Shown: positions 32,345 through 40,604 of the stretch, piece by piece | Layout of the letters: the number at the start of each line of letters is the position of its first letter | Numbering within the stretch: position 1 is the first letter of the stretch | NCBI GenBank assembly: GCA_006226545.1 | Contig: SBGR01000033.1 | Coordinates: forward strand, 1-64,000 | From: Bacteroidota bacterium | Lineage (GTDB): Bacteria > Bacteroidota > Bacteroidia > UBA8524 | Direction: 5' to 3' | Length of the DNA stretch: 64,000 bases | Translations under genes and position numbers: made by a program | Notes under the pieces: generated by a model | What the model was told of the DNA's origin: nothing | Seen by the model: the letters and a program-made list of their open reading frames with translations, nothing else | Database searches by the model: none

Positions 32345-35175
32345 GCTTTTACGCCTTGTTCCAATTTCTTGAGTAGATAGGGTGCTGTAGCCGAATCGCT
32401 ATGGTGAACCAAGTCTTCCGGTAATCCGGCAAAGACCAATTGTCCGCCAAATTCGCCACCACCCGGACCTAAATCAATAATCCAATCAGCACATTTGATG
32501 ATGTCCAAGTTATGCTCGATGATAATCAGGCTATGACCTTGTTTAATCAAGGCATCAAAGGAGGCCAAGAGTTTCTTGATATCGTGAAAATGCAAACCGG
32601 TGGTTGGCTCATCGAAAATGAACAAGACCTTCTCGCTGCTATTGCCTTTCACTAAAAAGGAAGCCAGCTTGATACGTTGCGCTTCACCACCCGAAAGGGT
32701 ATTCGACGATTGTCCTAAGGTAACATAACCCAATCCTACGTCTTGTAATGGCTGCAACTTATGACTGATACTCGCTTGGTCTGCAAAGAAGTCGACGGCA
32801 TCGTCTACGGTCATGTTGAGCACGTCGTAAATGTTTTTGCCTTTGTATTCCACCTCCAAGACTTCTTCTTTAAAACGTTTGCCGTGGCATACTTCACAAG
32901 GGAGGTGAAGGTCGGCCATAAACTGCATCTCCACGATGGTTTCGCCTTCGCCTTTGCAATTGTCGCAACGTCCGCCGTCTACGTTAAACGAGAAGTGTTG
33001 CGGCTTAAAGGCTCTGGTTTTAGCGAGGTGTTGGGAAGAATACAAATCACGAATTGCATCGTAGGCCTTGATATACGTAACCGGGTTACTTCTAGAGCTT
33101 TTACCGATGGGGTTCTGATCTACCAGTTCTACTCGCTCAATTTTCTTGTAATCACCTTCCAGCTTATCAAAGGCACCCGATTTAGCACCATTGTATAAGC
33201 CCAACTGCTTTTGGAGGGCAGGGTAGAGCACTGTCTTAACAAGTGAAGTCTTACCTGAACCACTTACGCCTGTCACTACAGTCATCACATTGAGGGGGAA
33301 ACTCACTTCCAGGTTCTTCAAATTATTCTCGCGAACTCCGGAAAGGGTAATTTGTTGATTCCATTTCCGGCGTCGCTCCGGTATTACAATGGCTTGTGTG
33401 CCATTGAGGTATTTGCCGGTTAAACTGTCAGACCCTTTCATCTCGTTCAAGTTTCCTTGGAAAATAAGGTGGCCACCTTGAGTGCCTGCATAAGGACCTA
33501 TGTCTACCAACTCATCTGCCGACTCCATCACTTCTTCGTCGTGTTCCACCACGATAAGCGTATTGCCTAAATCGCGCAGTTGATGCAGTACGCGCACAAG
33601 GTTGTCGGTGTCTTTGGGATGCAGTCCGATGGAAGGCTCATCCAAAATATACATGGAACCCACCAAGGAGCTTCCCAGGTTGGTTGCTAAGTTGATTCGT
33701 TGCGATTCTCCACCGGATAAGGTATTACTCAAACGGTTTAGCGTGAGGTAACCTAAACCAACATCATTTAAAAAGCGAAGTCGGCTAAGGATTTCCTTTA
33801 AAGGACGTTCCGCAATCTGCTTATCGTGTTCGCTTAAACGCAATTGCTCAAATAAACTCAGTCCTCTGCTAACAGGCAGAAGTAAAACATCTGAGATGGA
33901 GAACAATGCTCCAGATTCCTCGTCAACCAACTTAACGTAGTTGGCATCCGGTCTGAGTCGGGTGCCGCGGCAATCCGGACACGTTGTTTTACCGCGGTAC
34001 TTGGAAAGCATTACACGGTATTGAATTTTATAGGTCTTTTCTTCCAGGTATTTAAAGAACTGGTTTAAGCCTTTGAGTCCTTTGGCACCTTGCCAAAGCA
34101 AATCCTTTTCTTTTTCGGTTAAATCATAATAGGAGCGGTGCACCGGAAAATCGTGCATCACAGCCTGCCTTGCAAATTCGTGTTTCCATTCTTGCATGGT
34201 TTCTCCACGCCAAGGAGCCACAGCGCCATCGTATACGCTTAGCGATTTATCCGGAATCACCAGGTCTTCATCGATACCAATCACAGAACCAAAGCCTTCG
34301 CATCGCTGGCAAGCGCCGTAAGGGTTATTGAAGCTGAAGAGATTAACGCTTGGTTCTTCAAAACTGATTCCGTCAGCCTCGAACTTATTGGAGAAGCTGA
34401 TGGTTTCTGTGTTTTCGGCATCCCAAACAAGGATAAAACATTCACCATGACCTTCAAAAAAGGCCGTTTGCGCAGAGTCGGCTACCCTTGATTCCAGTTC
34501 GTCGTCTTGAAAATCAACACGGATACGGTCGATTACCAACTGTACTTCCGGGTTTTTGATCTTCTTCAATTGCGACTTGTACTGCGTAAGGAAGTCTTCT
34601 ATTCGCTGAAGTTCATTTTTATAAAGGAGTCGGCTATACCCTTTCTGCACCAAAAGCGGTAACTCGGTTTCTAGCGATTTGCCTGATTGCAGTTTGCATG
34701 TAATTAATACAGTGCTGTCTTCAGGTAGGGTTTTCACCTGTTGAACCAAGTCTTCGGGGGTATGCCGTTTTACTTGTTTGCCGCTAATGGGAGAATAGGT
34801 TCGTCCTGCTTTAGCGAAAAGTAACTTGAGGTAATCGTAAATTTCTGTAGAAGTGGCCACCGTGGAACGCGGGTTTCTAGTGTTTACCTTTTGCTCAATA
34901 GCGATGGCCGGTGCGATGCCTTTTATATACTCAACTTCCGGTTTGTTCATTTTTCCCATGAACTGACGTACGTAGGCAGATAAGCTCTCTACATAACGTC
35001 GCTGTCCTTCAGCGTAAAGGGTATCAAAGACCAAAGAAGACTTCCCTGACCCACTGACCCCCGTAACTACGGTCATTTTGTTTCGCTTAAAAGCTACATC
35101 AACCTCTTTCAGGTTGTGCATGGAGGCGCCTTTAATAATGATGTACTGTTTGCTGTCGGATGGTAGTGAACTCAT
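32341..35175 (-). CDS. uvrA: excinuclease ABC subunit A
   Basis: The damage-recognition ATPase of nucleotide excision repair, 944 residues from the ATG at 35175. The upstream in-frame extension to 35310 lacks family similarity and is rejected. Two ABC modules are present: Walker A GVSGSGKSS at the N-terminus and GVSGSGKTS in the second half; two signature motifs NTLSGGE; and zinc modules with CPDCRGTR and CDNCKGEG...CEVCHGKRF. All elements are present. Monocistronic. The gap to the divergent sigma factor (216 bases) carries AT-rich DNA with a TTGACA at 35251. Confidence 0.97.
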   Translation of the reverse strand: MSSLPSDSKQYIIIKGASMHNLKEVDVAFKRNKMTVVTGVSGSGKSSLVFDTLYAEGQRRYVESLSAYVRQFMGKMNKPEVEYIKGIAPAIAIEQKVNTRNPRSTVATSTEIYDYLKLLFAKAGRTYSPISGKQVKRHTPEDLVQQVKTLPEDSTVLITCKLQSGKSLETELPLLVQKGYSRLLYKNELQRIEDFLTQYKSQLKKIKNPEVQLVIDRIRVDFQDDELESRVADSAQTAFFEGHGECFILVWDAENTETISFSNKFEADGISFEEPSVNLFSFNNPYGACQRCEGFGSVIGIDEDLVIPDKSLSVYDGAVAPWRGETMQEWKHEFARQAVMHDFPVHRSYYDLTEKEKDLLWQGAKGLKGLNQFFKYLEEKTYKIQYRVMLSKYRGKTTCPDCRGTRLRPDANYVKLVDEESGALFSISDVLLLPVSRGLSLFEQLRLSEHDKQIAERPLKEILSRLRFLNDVGLGYLTLNRLSNTLSGGESQRINLATNLGSSLVGSMYILDEPSIGLHPKDTDNLVRVLHQLRDLGNTLIVVEHDEEVMESADELVDIGPYAGTQGGHLIFQGNLNEMKGSDSLTGKYLNGTQAIVIPERRRKWNQQITLSGVRENNLKNLEVSFPLNVMTVVTGVSGSGKTSLVKTVLYPALQKQLGLYNGAKSGAFDKLEGDYKKIERVELVDQNPIGKSSRSNPVTYIKAYDAIRDLYSSQHLAKTRAFKPQHFSFNVDGGRCDNCKGEGETIVEMQFMADLHLPCEVCHGKRFKEEVLEVEYKGKNIYDVLNMTVDDAVDFFADQASISHKLQPLQDVGLGYVTLGQSSNTLSGGEAQRIKLASFLVKGNSSEKVLFIFDEPTTGLHFHDIKKLLASFDALIKQGHSLIIIEHNLDIIKCADWIIDLGPGGGEFGGQLVFAGLPEDLVHHSDSATAPYLLKKLEQGVKA

Positions 35176-35376
35176 GATGTGAAGTCCTGTATATAACAAG
35201 CGAAATGCAAAACTGGCTGAAAATATTTTTGAAAAAAAATGCCAAGGACTTGACAATGTGAAATATTTATTTTTTATCTTTACGATAGTTATTTCACAAA
35301 CTACAACCAAACAAAAGGAACTGCGTATAGTATAAACCTCTACTTGTCTATTACTTTAACTGCTATTAAAAAGCAT

Positions 35377-35387
35377 AAAAAGGAGGT
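35377..35387 (+). promoter_or_regulatory. full-strength Shine-Dalgarno of the ECF sigma gene
   Basis: AAAAAGGAGGT contains a nine-base complement to the anti-SD (AAAGGAGGT), five bases before the ATG at 35392. It decides the start against the upstream TTG at 35344. Most genes here have no such site; the only other clear one I noticed is AAAGGAG at 57420-57426. Confidence 0.9.
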
Positions 35388-35391
35388 TTGT

Positions 35392-35973
35392 ATGAAGTTC
35401 AATCACATTAGCGACCGCGAGTTGCTCCAACATTATGTACAAGGAAATGAAGCTTGTCTAGAGATGCTTATTAAGCGTCATAAAAACAAGGTTTTCACTT
35501 CAATCTACCTTATTGTTCAAGACCGTTACATTGCTGAAGACATCTTCCAGGAGACTTTTATCAAAGTGGTACAGGTGATGCGAAGCGGCAAGTACAAGGA
35601 AGAGGACAAATTTGTTCCATGGGTAATGCGTATTGCCCGCAACATGGCCATCGACTATTTCCGTAAAAGCAAACGCAATGTTATGATTACCGGAGAAGAT
35701 GGTGAAGACATTTTTGCCCGCATGGAGATTGCAGAGATGAACAGGGAAGAAACGCTGATTTCCAATCAGACCAATAAAACCGTTCGTCAGCTTATTGAAA
35801 TGCTTCCGGAAGAACAAAAAATGGTACTTGTTTTACGTCAATATGCAGGCTTAAGTTTCAAAGAAATTGCAGCAATGACAGACGTTAGCATCAATACCGC
35901 CTTGGGAAGAATGCGTTATGCATTAACCAATCTCAGAAAACTTATCATGGAAAAGGAACTTAACTTGCAATAA
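35392..35973 (+). CDS. RNA polymerase ECF-type sigma factor
   Basis: A 193-residue sigma factor with region 2 (HKNKVFTSIYLIVQDRYIAEDIFQ, WVMRIARNMAIDYFR) and region 4 (LPEEQKMVLVLRQYAGLS, FKEIAAMTDVSINTALGRMR). No region 3 or extra C-terminal domain. The start is set by the strong SD at 35377-35387. It is followed 43 bases later by an 80-residue protein resembling a cut-down anti-sigma factor, so the pair may form one control unit (inference). Target genes unknown. Confidence 0.94.
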   Translation: MKFNHISDRELLQHYVQGNEACLEMLIKRHKNKVFTSIYLIVQDRYIAEDIFQETFIKVVQVMRSGKYKEEDKFVPWVMRIARNMAIDYFRKSKRNVMITGEDGEDIFARMEIAEMNREETLISNQTNKTVRQLIEMLPEEQKMVLVLRQYAGLSFKEIAAMTDVSINTALGRMRYALTNLRKLIMEKELNLQ

Positions 35974-36016
35974 AGTTAAAGTATCTTCGTTCTGGGTATA
36001 AACAATACAGGACGAT

Positions 36017-36259
36017 ATGAGCAACACCTTTACCGAAACTGATATTCTCCGTTACCTTTATGGAGAAACAACCCCGGCTGAAAACAAGGCCATCGCTGAA
36101 GAATTAAAGAAGAATATAAATCTTCGATCGTATTACGACCGAATGGTGGAGACCCAAAAGGAGTTGGAGAAGGTATTTGAAGAACCGGATCCGACTTCTG
36201 TCAACATCATCTTGGAATATTCTCAGGCCACACATCACGACAGCCTAGAGCATCATTAA
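36017..36259 (+). CDS. small acidic protein, possible anti-sigma-like partner
   Basis: An 80-residue acidic helical protein (MSNTFTETDILRYLYGETTP ...). The start resembles the N-terminus of anti-sigma factors that open with 'LLRYLYGEtS..E...IE..L', but it lacks the HxxxCxxC zinc motif and has no membrane segment. The position right after the ECF sigma gene supports a partner role; this is inference. It is likely intact, as homologues of this size accompany this sigma type in Bacteroidota. Confidence 0.7.
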   Translation: MSNTFTETDILRYLYGETTPAENKAIAEELKKNINLRSYYDRMVETQKELEKVFEEPDPTSVNIILEYSQATHHDSLEHH

Positions 36260-36283
36260 CCAGTCTTTCGCTTAAATTCGTGC

Positions 36284-36949
36284 GTGCTTTTAAAAGAACG
36301 TTACGCTGAATTTATTGCCTATTCTTCTGAGCATCACCCCGATGCTGAGACGGAATTGCTGTATGACAATCCCTACCAACTACTGGTAGCTGTAATCCTG
36401 TCGGCGCAGTGCACCGACAAACGGGTGAATATTGTCACCCAAAAACTCTTTCAAGATTTTCCAACGCCGGAGGCTTTGGCGCGGGCAGACTTTGATTTGC
36501 TGTTTCCCTATATCCGCTCAATTTCTTATCCCAATAACAAAACGAAACACCTCATTGGCATGGCCAATATGCTGGTGAATGATTTCAATTCAGAGGTTCC
36601 TTCCTCTATAGAAGACTTGCAAAAGTTGCCTGGAGTGGGCCGAAAAACGGCCAATGTTATTGCTTCGGTGATCTTTGAACAACCGGCCATGGCAGTGGAT
36701 ACTCACGTGTTCAGGGTATCTGCTCGTTTAGGACTGACACGCGGAGCTAAGAACCCATTGCAAACTGAAAAACAATTGGTAAAACATATCCCGGATGAGT
36801 TGATTCACATCGCTCACCATTGGCTTATCTTACATGGACGGTATGTATGTTTAGCACGCAAACCCAAATGCGGGGAATGCGGCATGAAGCATTTCTGTCG
36901 CTACTTTGAAAAGTTGCCTTCTGCCGAGAAGGCTAGTTTCCAATCGTGA
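36284..36949 (+). CDS. nth: endonuclease III
   Basis: A 221-residue DNA glycosylase/AP lyase for oxidised pyrimidines. A helix-hairpin-helix with the catalytic lysine (LPGVGRKTA), the catalytic Asp (AVDTHVFRV) and the C-terminal 4Fe-4S cluster with spacing C-x6-C-x2-C-x5-C (CLARKPKCGECGMKHFC) are all present. It starts with GTG. TAAATTCG (36273-36280) ends three bases before the start. The last 17 bases overlap the convergent SanA-like gene. Confidence 0.96.
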   Translation: MLLKERYAEFIAYSSEHHPDAETELLYDNPYQLLVAVILSAQCTDKRVNIVTQKLFQDFPTPEALARADFDLLFPYIRSISYPNNKTKHLIGMANMLVNDFNSEVPSSIEDLQKLPGVGRKTANVIASVIFEQPAMAVDTHVFRVSARLGLTRGAKNPLQTEKQLVKHIPDELIHIAHHWLILHGRYVCLARKPKCGECGMKHFCRYFEKLPSAEKASFQS

Positions 36950-37583
36950 TTTTCTCACCCAAGAAATGGGGTTGGGTTTTCAGTACATGAATATCCAATA
37001 AAGCTTTGCCTCGGGCTAAATACTCTCTGAATTGAGAAAAGTAACTGCTGTATTGCGGAACATCTGCCGCGTTTATTCCGTATACCTTCAAACCATTTTG
37101 CTGGGCTAGGTAGATGGCTCTTTCGTTGTGAAATTGCTGGGAAACGATAATCAACTCATCTTGTCCAAAAACCTCCTTCGCCCGAACAATGGAATCTAGC
37201 GTTCTGAAACCGGCATAATCTAAGTGTAAGCAAGAATCCGGGACACCCAGAGCAATCAACGCCAATCGCATGTCTTCCGGTTCATCGTAGCCTTTTACGT
37301 GGTTGTCGCCACTTAGAATCAGGTGCTTTACCTTGCCGCTGTGGTATAATTCAGCAGCTTTGGCCATGCGATTACTGAAAAAGTAATTTTCTAGTCCAAA
37401 CCTGGTTTTTGCTGCAGTGCCTAAAACCAAGGCCGTTTTACAAGAAGGTATGGAATCAACGGAATCGAACAAGAAATGGGCAGCTTCTTTAGCGATGTGT
37501 TTGTGGCTGTAAACCGCCGCAATGGCAAACAGGAATAGGCCAAACAAGCCCCAAACAATCAGTCTTCTTATCCATCGAAACAT
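36933..37583 (-). CDS. SanA/YdcF-like DUF218 membrane protein
   Basis: A 216-residue protein with one N-terminal membrane helix (LIVWGLFGLFLFAIAAVYS) and a periplasmic DUF218 domain (TALVLGTAAKTRFG, HLILSGDNHVKGYDEPEDM, LIIVSQQFHNERAIYLAQ). The E. coli relative SanA affects envelope permeability to vancomycin at high temperature. It follows the LytTR regulator by 11 bases on the same strand and probably belongs to that envelope-related operon. Confidence 0.88.
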   Translation of the reverse strand: MFRWIRRLIVWGLFGLFLFAIAAVYSHKHIAKEAAHFLFDSVDSIPSCKTALVLGTAAKTRFGLENYFFSNRMAKAAELYHSGKVKHLILSGDNHVKGYDEPEDMRLALIALGVPDSCLHLDYAGFRTLDSIVRAKEVFGQDELIIVSQQFHNERAIYLAQQNGLKVYGINAADVPQYSSYFSQFREYLARGKALLDIHVLKTQPHFLGEKITIGN

Positions 37584-37594
37584 AGGATTCGAAG

Positions 37595-38326
37595 TTACTG
37601 TAATCTTTCTTTAAGAGCTTGGTATCCGGTTCTACTTACCGCCACTTTTTCTCCATTTCTTAATATGGCTTGGTAGTTTTGGTTTTCGCCTTGTTCAAGG
37701 TGAGAGAGGTGATTGAGGTTGAGCAAAAATGAACGGTGAATGCGTAAAAAGCGATCGCTAGGAAGTGATTTTTCAAAATAACTCAAGGTTCTTTTCTTAG
37801 CGAACTTGCCCTCCACGGTATAGATCTTAACATAATCATCGTCAGCTTCAATGAGAATAATGGAGTCATAAGGAATGATGTGAATCTTCGGACCATTCTT
37901 CAATACCACTCGGTCGGATAGCGGGTATTCTTCTTGTACTTTCTCTACCCAATTTGAATCGGTTTCAACTTGAGGTAATCGTTCTTTGTATTTAGCGATG
38001 GCATGGTCAAATCGCTCCTGTGAAAAAGGTTTAAGCAAATAATCAGCTGCATTGTTTTCAAAGGCCTTCATGGCATATTCATCGAAGGCGGTTGTGAAAA
38101 TAACGGCCGGCAACTCATCCAATAATTCCAACATTTCAAAACCATTGATTTTTGGCATTTGTACATCCAAAAAGAGGATATCAGGCTGGTGTTCTTGCAC
38201 AGCCTTGGCGCCCGTAAAACCATCGTGACAAACGGCTACAATTTCAAATTCGGGATGGGCTTGCAGGTATTTCTCAACCATTTTACAGGCCAGTGGCTCA
38301 TCGTCTATGATAATGGTTTTATACAT
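37595..38326 (-). CDS. LytTR-type response regulator
   Basis: A 243-residue regulator: receiver domain with the acidic pair Asp8/Asp9, phospho-acceptor Asp54 (DILFLDVQMPK) and Lys in LLKPF; then a LytTR DNA-binding domain (about 140-243; DDYVKIYTVEGKFAKKRTLSY, RIHRSFLLNLNHLSHL). Its start overlaps the kinase gene by eight bases. With the upstream kinase and LiaF-like protein it forms an operon typical for cell-envelope stress sensing in Bacteroidota. Confidence 0.95.
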   Translation of the reverse strand: MYKTIIIDDEPLACKMVEKYLQAHPEFEIVAVCHDGFTGAKAVQEHQPDILFLDVQMPKINGFEMLELLDELPAVIFTTAFDEYAMKAFENNAADYLLKPFSQERFDHAIAKYKERLPQVETDSNWVEKVQEEYPLSDRVVLKNGPKIHIIPYDSIILIEADDDYVKIYTVEGKFAKKRTLSYFEKSLPSDRFLRIHRSFLLNLNHLSHLEQGENQNYQAILRNGEKVAVSRTGYQALKERLQ

Positions 38327-39368
38327 GGTAAATCGGAAGTTTTAATTCGGCAACGAAGAGGCCTTCGTTTACCTTGGTTTGCAATAAATCGTTTCGCTCA
38401 AAAAGCAAGTATAGCCTACGGCGTATGGAACTTAAGCCAAATCCGGTACCTCTGATTCCGGAACCTTCCGGGTCAAATGGGTTTTCTATTCGGATATAGA
38501 GCATTCGCTCATCGCAGCTGGCGTCTAGTTGGATTTTCACTTGTCCTATGGTGCCGTATAATCCGAATTTAATGGCATTTTCCATTAATGGTTGAAGCAC
38601 CAAAGGAGGTACCATCAGTTTTTCGCATCCCGGCTTAATGATTAACTGGGTTTGAAGGCGATGGCCAAAACGTACCTGTTCAATTTCGAGGTAGAGTTTG
38701 AGGTAATCAATTTCTTCTTGAAGCGAGATGAATTTTTTGTCTTCTCTTTTCAAACTTCCTCTAAAGAATTCACTGAGTTGCAATACCATTTTACTGGCTA
38801 GAGGAGGATCTACGCCAATTAAGGCGTTGATGGAGTTCAAACTATTGAATAGAAAATGCGGTTGCAATTGCTGTCTTAGTTTGAAAAGCTCGGCATCGGC
38901 TAATGCAGATTGTCCTTCTTTATGACGTTCTAGTTCAGCTTGAAGCTCATAGTTCTTGTAGTAGAGCCAAGAGATGGTGATGGTGCCGGCTACAATCAAG
39001 GAAGTGAAAAAGAAACGATACCAAAACATCTGATCAGCTAAGGCTTTGTCGGCCGGAATGGTATAGATGAAATCCAAAAGGAGGTCGAGGGCAAATTCCC
39101 AGATTCCTGTTAGGATGAGGGCCGCACTGATAACGTACAAGAAGATATACCGATGAGGCTTATAGAAACCCAAAAGGTTAACTACATAGATAAGCAGAAT
39201 AGCGAGTAAAACTAAGCTCAGCGCACTGTCTAGGGCCAGCTGTTGAATATCCAATTGCCCAAACAGGGGATGTGCCTGCATGAGAAAGAATTGGGAGCCA
39301 ATCAGTAGGATTAAAGCACCTAGAAAGTAAATCCAGTTTAGGTTTTTAAGTAGCGGGTGGTTTAGCAT
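38319..39368 (-). CDS. LytS-family sensor histidine kinase
   Basis: A 349-residue kinase with four hydrophobic segments in the first ~140 residues, a short coiled stretch (YELQAELERHKEGQ), the HPK8-type histidine in LQPHFLFNSLNSINALIG near residue 170, and a C-terminal ATPase domain (VPPLVLQPLMENAIKFG, GTGFGLSSIRRRL). Ligand unknown; the membrane part has no large periplasmic loop, so it may sense membrane state. Start and stop overlap its neighbours, indicating tight cotranscription. Confidence 0.94.
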   Translation of the reverse strand: MLNHPLLKNLNWIYFLGALILLIGSQFFLMQAHPLFGQLDIQQLALDSALSLVLLAILLIYVVNLLGFYKPHRYIFLYVISAALILTGIWEFALDLLLDFIYTIPADKALADQMFWYRFFFTSLIVAGTITISWLYYKNYELQAELERHKEGQSALADAELFKLRQQLQPHFLFNSLNSINALIGVDPPLASKMVLQLSEFFRGSLKREDKKFISLQEEIDYLKLYLEIEQVRFGHRLQTQLIIKPGCEKLMVPPLVLQPLMENAIKFGLYGTIGQVKIQLDASCDERMLYIRIENPFDPEGSGIRGTGFGLSSIRRRLYLLFERNDLLQTKVNEGLFVAELKLPIYHV

Positions 39369-39724
39369 CAGCCTTGCTCTAGCACAACGTTCTTTTGGTA
39401 GATTAAGGCCTCATGACAAAGTTTAGCGCCGTGTAGTACCGCTACGGCATCCGACTTATCTATGGTTTCACTTTGAACAAAGTAACGGCCATCTTCTTTG
39501 TCTAATTTACGCAGAAAGCTGAGGGCTTCAAATTCCCAGATTAATTTCCCGCTTTGCATGGTATAGATTGGACCCTGCTCTTCCAAGCCATGTTTAAGCG
39601 CTTTTCTTAGGGCTTCATCTTCATCAATTGCATTTAGAATATGCGTTTGACGGTCGAGTTGAATAAGTGAATCGGATTCTGCAGAACGTACTGCGAAGAG
39701 TAGTTGGTATTGGTACAAGTTCAT
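39368..39724 (-). CDS. small unknown protein in the LiaF/LytS operon
   Basis: A 118-residue soluble protein (MNLYQYQLLFAVRSAESDSL...), with a DUF4288-like feel: an opening strand, an acidic DEDEALRKALKHG helix and an ITKFEAL-type strand read here as WEFEALSFLRKLD. I cannot assign it firmly. It overlaps the kinase start by one base and follows the LiaF-like gene by 14 bases, so it is part of the operon and may modulate the kinase. Confidence 0.7.
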   Translation of the reverse strand: MNLYQYQLLFAVRSAESDSLIQLDRQTHILNAIDEDEALRKALKHGLEEQGPIYTMQSGKLIWEFEALSFLRKLDKEDGRYFVQSETIDKSDAVAVLHGAKLCHEALIYQKNVVLEQG

Positions 39725-39738
39725 GCGTCAGAAGCTTA

Positions 39739-40455
39739 TTAGTGGCTAACGATTTCAATTCCTCCAAAGGTGATACTTCCACTTAGGATTAAGGTCTTTT
39801 CAGGACTGTGTTCCATCGGTGGGATATAACGTTTGTCTTCAATTCCGGCGGCTACCGTATTCAATTGTGTTTTCACTTCCCAGTTAGCCGGTACAATGAT
39901 TTTTAAGCCGCCAAACAAGATGGAAACATCGAGCACGGCCTCTTTTTCAAAATCGGCATGGCTGAGATTTAATTCAGCGCCACCAAATACAGCAGAGATA
40001 TGTCCGCCTTCAAATTCTTTGCTTAATACGCGTTTTTTAGATCCGCAGAATACAGAGGAAACATCCAACTTGCTTCGGTCAATGTTTTCTTCCTCAACCG
40101 ACGATGAGCAGAAATGATCTTTCTTTTTTCTTGGCTTGAATAAGATGCTCAAACCGGCAATAATTAAAATGGAAGGCCAGATGAGCATGCCTAAATTATG
40201 GGGAAGGCCGAATTCGTTACGGGCTAAGAAAAAGCCACCAATCAGCATGATAATAAAGCCTGCTGCACCTCTGAATTTTTGTTTGATGGCGATAAAAAAT
40301 CCCAACAATATCAATGCAGAGGGCCAAGTTAATAACCACTTAGGTTCTACTTCAATCCCTAATTTCTTCATCATCCAAGCGATGCCCAAGATGATAAAAA
40401 AGAGACCGAACCAACGGCCTTGATCCCGACCGTGTGTATGTTTAGGCGTATTCAT
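39739..40455 (-). CDS. LiaF-like membrane protein (DUF5668 N-terminus, LiaF-type C-terminus)
   Basis: A 238-residue protein with four hydrophobic segments in residues ~15-105 and a C-terminal beta-rich domain with repeated 'FGG' turns (SAVFGGAELNL, SILFGGLKIIV, SITFGGIEIVS), the pattern of LiaF/DUF2154. In Firmicutes LiaF restrains the LiaS kinase, so a similar brake on the LytS-type kinase downstream is inferred. First gene of the operon. The perfect -7 TACCTTTG (40461-40468) ends five bases before the ATG. Confidence 0.85.
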   Translation of the reverse strand: MNTPKHTHGRDQGRWFGLFFIILGIAWMMKKLGIEVEPKWLLTWPSALILLGFFIAIKQKFRGAAGFIIMLIGGFFLARNEFGLPHNLGMLIWPSILIIAGLSILFKPRKKKDHFCSSSVEEENIDRSKLDVSSVFCGSKKRVLSKEFEGGHISAVFGGAELNLSHADFEKEAVLDVSILFGGLKIIVPANWEVKTQLNTVAAGIEDKRYIPPMEHSPEKTLILSGSITFGGIEIVSH

Positions 40456-40460
40456 TGATT

Positions 40461-40488
40461 CAAAGGTAAATAGGCCTTTTTTGCCAAA
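40461..40488 (-). promoter_or_regulatory. promoter of the LiaF/LytS/LytTR operon
   Basis: On the minus strand TTTG (40485-40488), 16-base gap, TACCTTTG (40461-40468), then five bases to the ATG. The spacer is shorter than usual. Confidence 0.5.
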
Positions 40489-40552
40489 CCTGTTTTATCG
40501 TTGACAGCCAAATCAAGGTAGGTAAATGAACAAGAAAGGGCAGGGAATATAA

Positions 40553-40577
40553 AAGGAGGACCTTTTGGGTCCTCCTT
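40553..40577 (-). terminator. terminator of dnaK
   Basis: A ten-pair stem AAGGAGGACC with its complement, T-rich on the minus-strand 3' side (TTTTATATT), 28 bases past the dnaK stop. Confidence 0.85.
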
Positions 40578-40604
40578 AACACATGCACTACATTTATACT
40601 ATAG

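Noticed and set aside
35176-35310. 45-residue N-terminal extension of UvrA
   Set aside because: Hydrophobic, unlike any UvrA N-terminus; it spans the promoter region.
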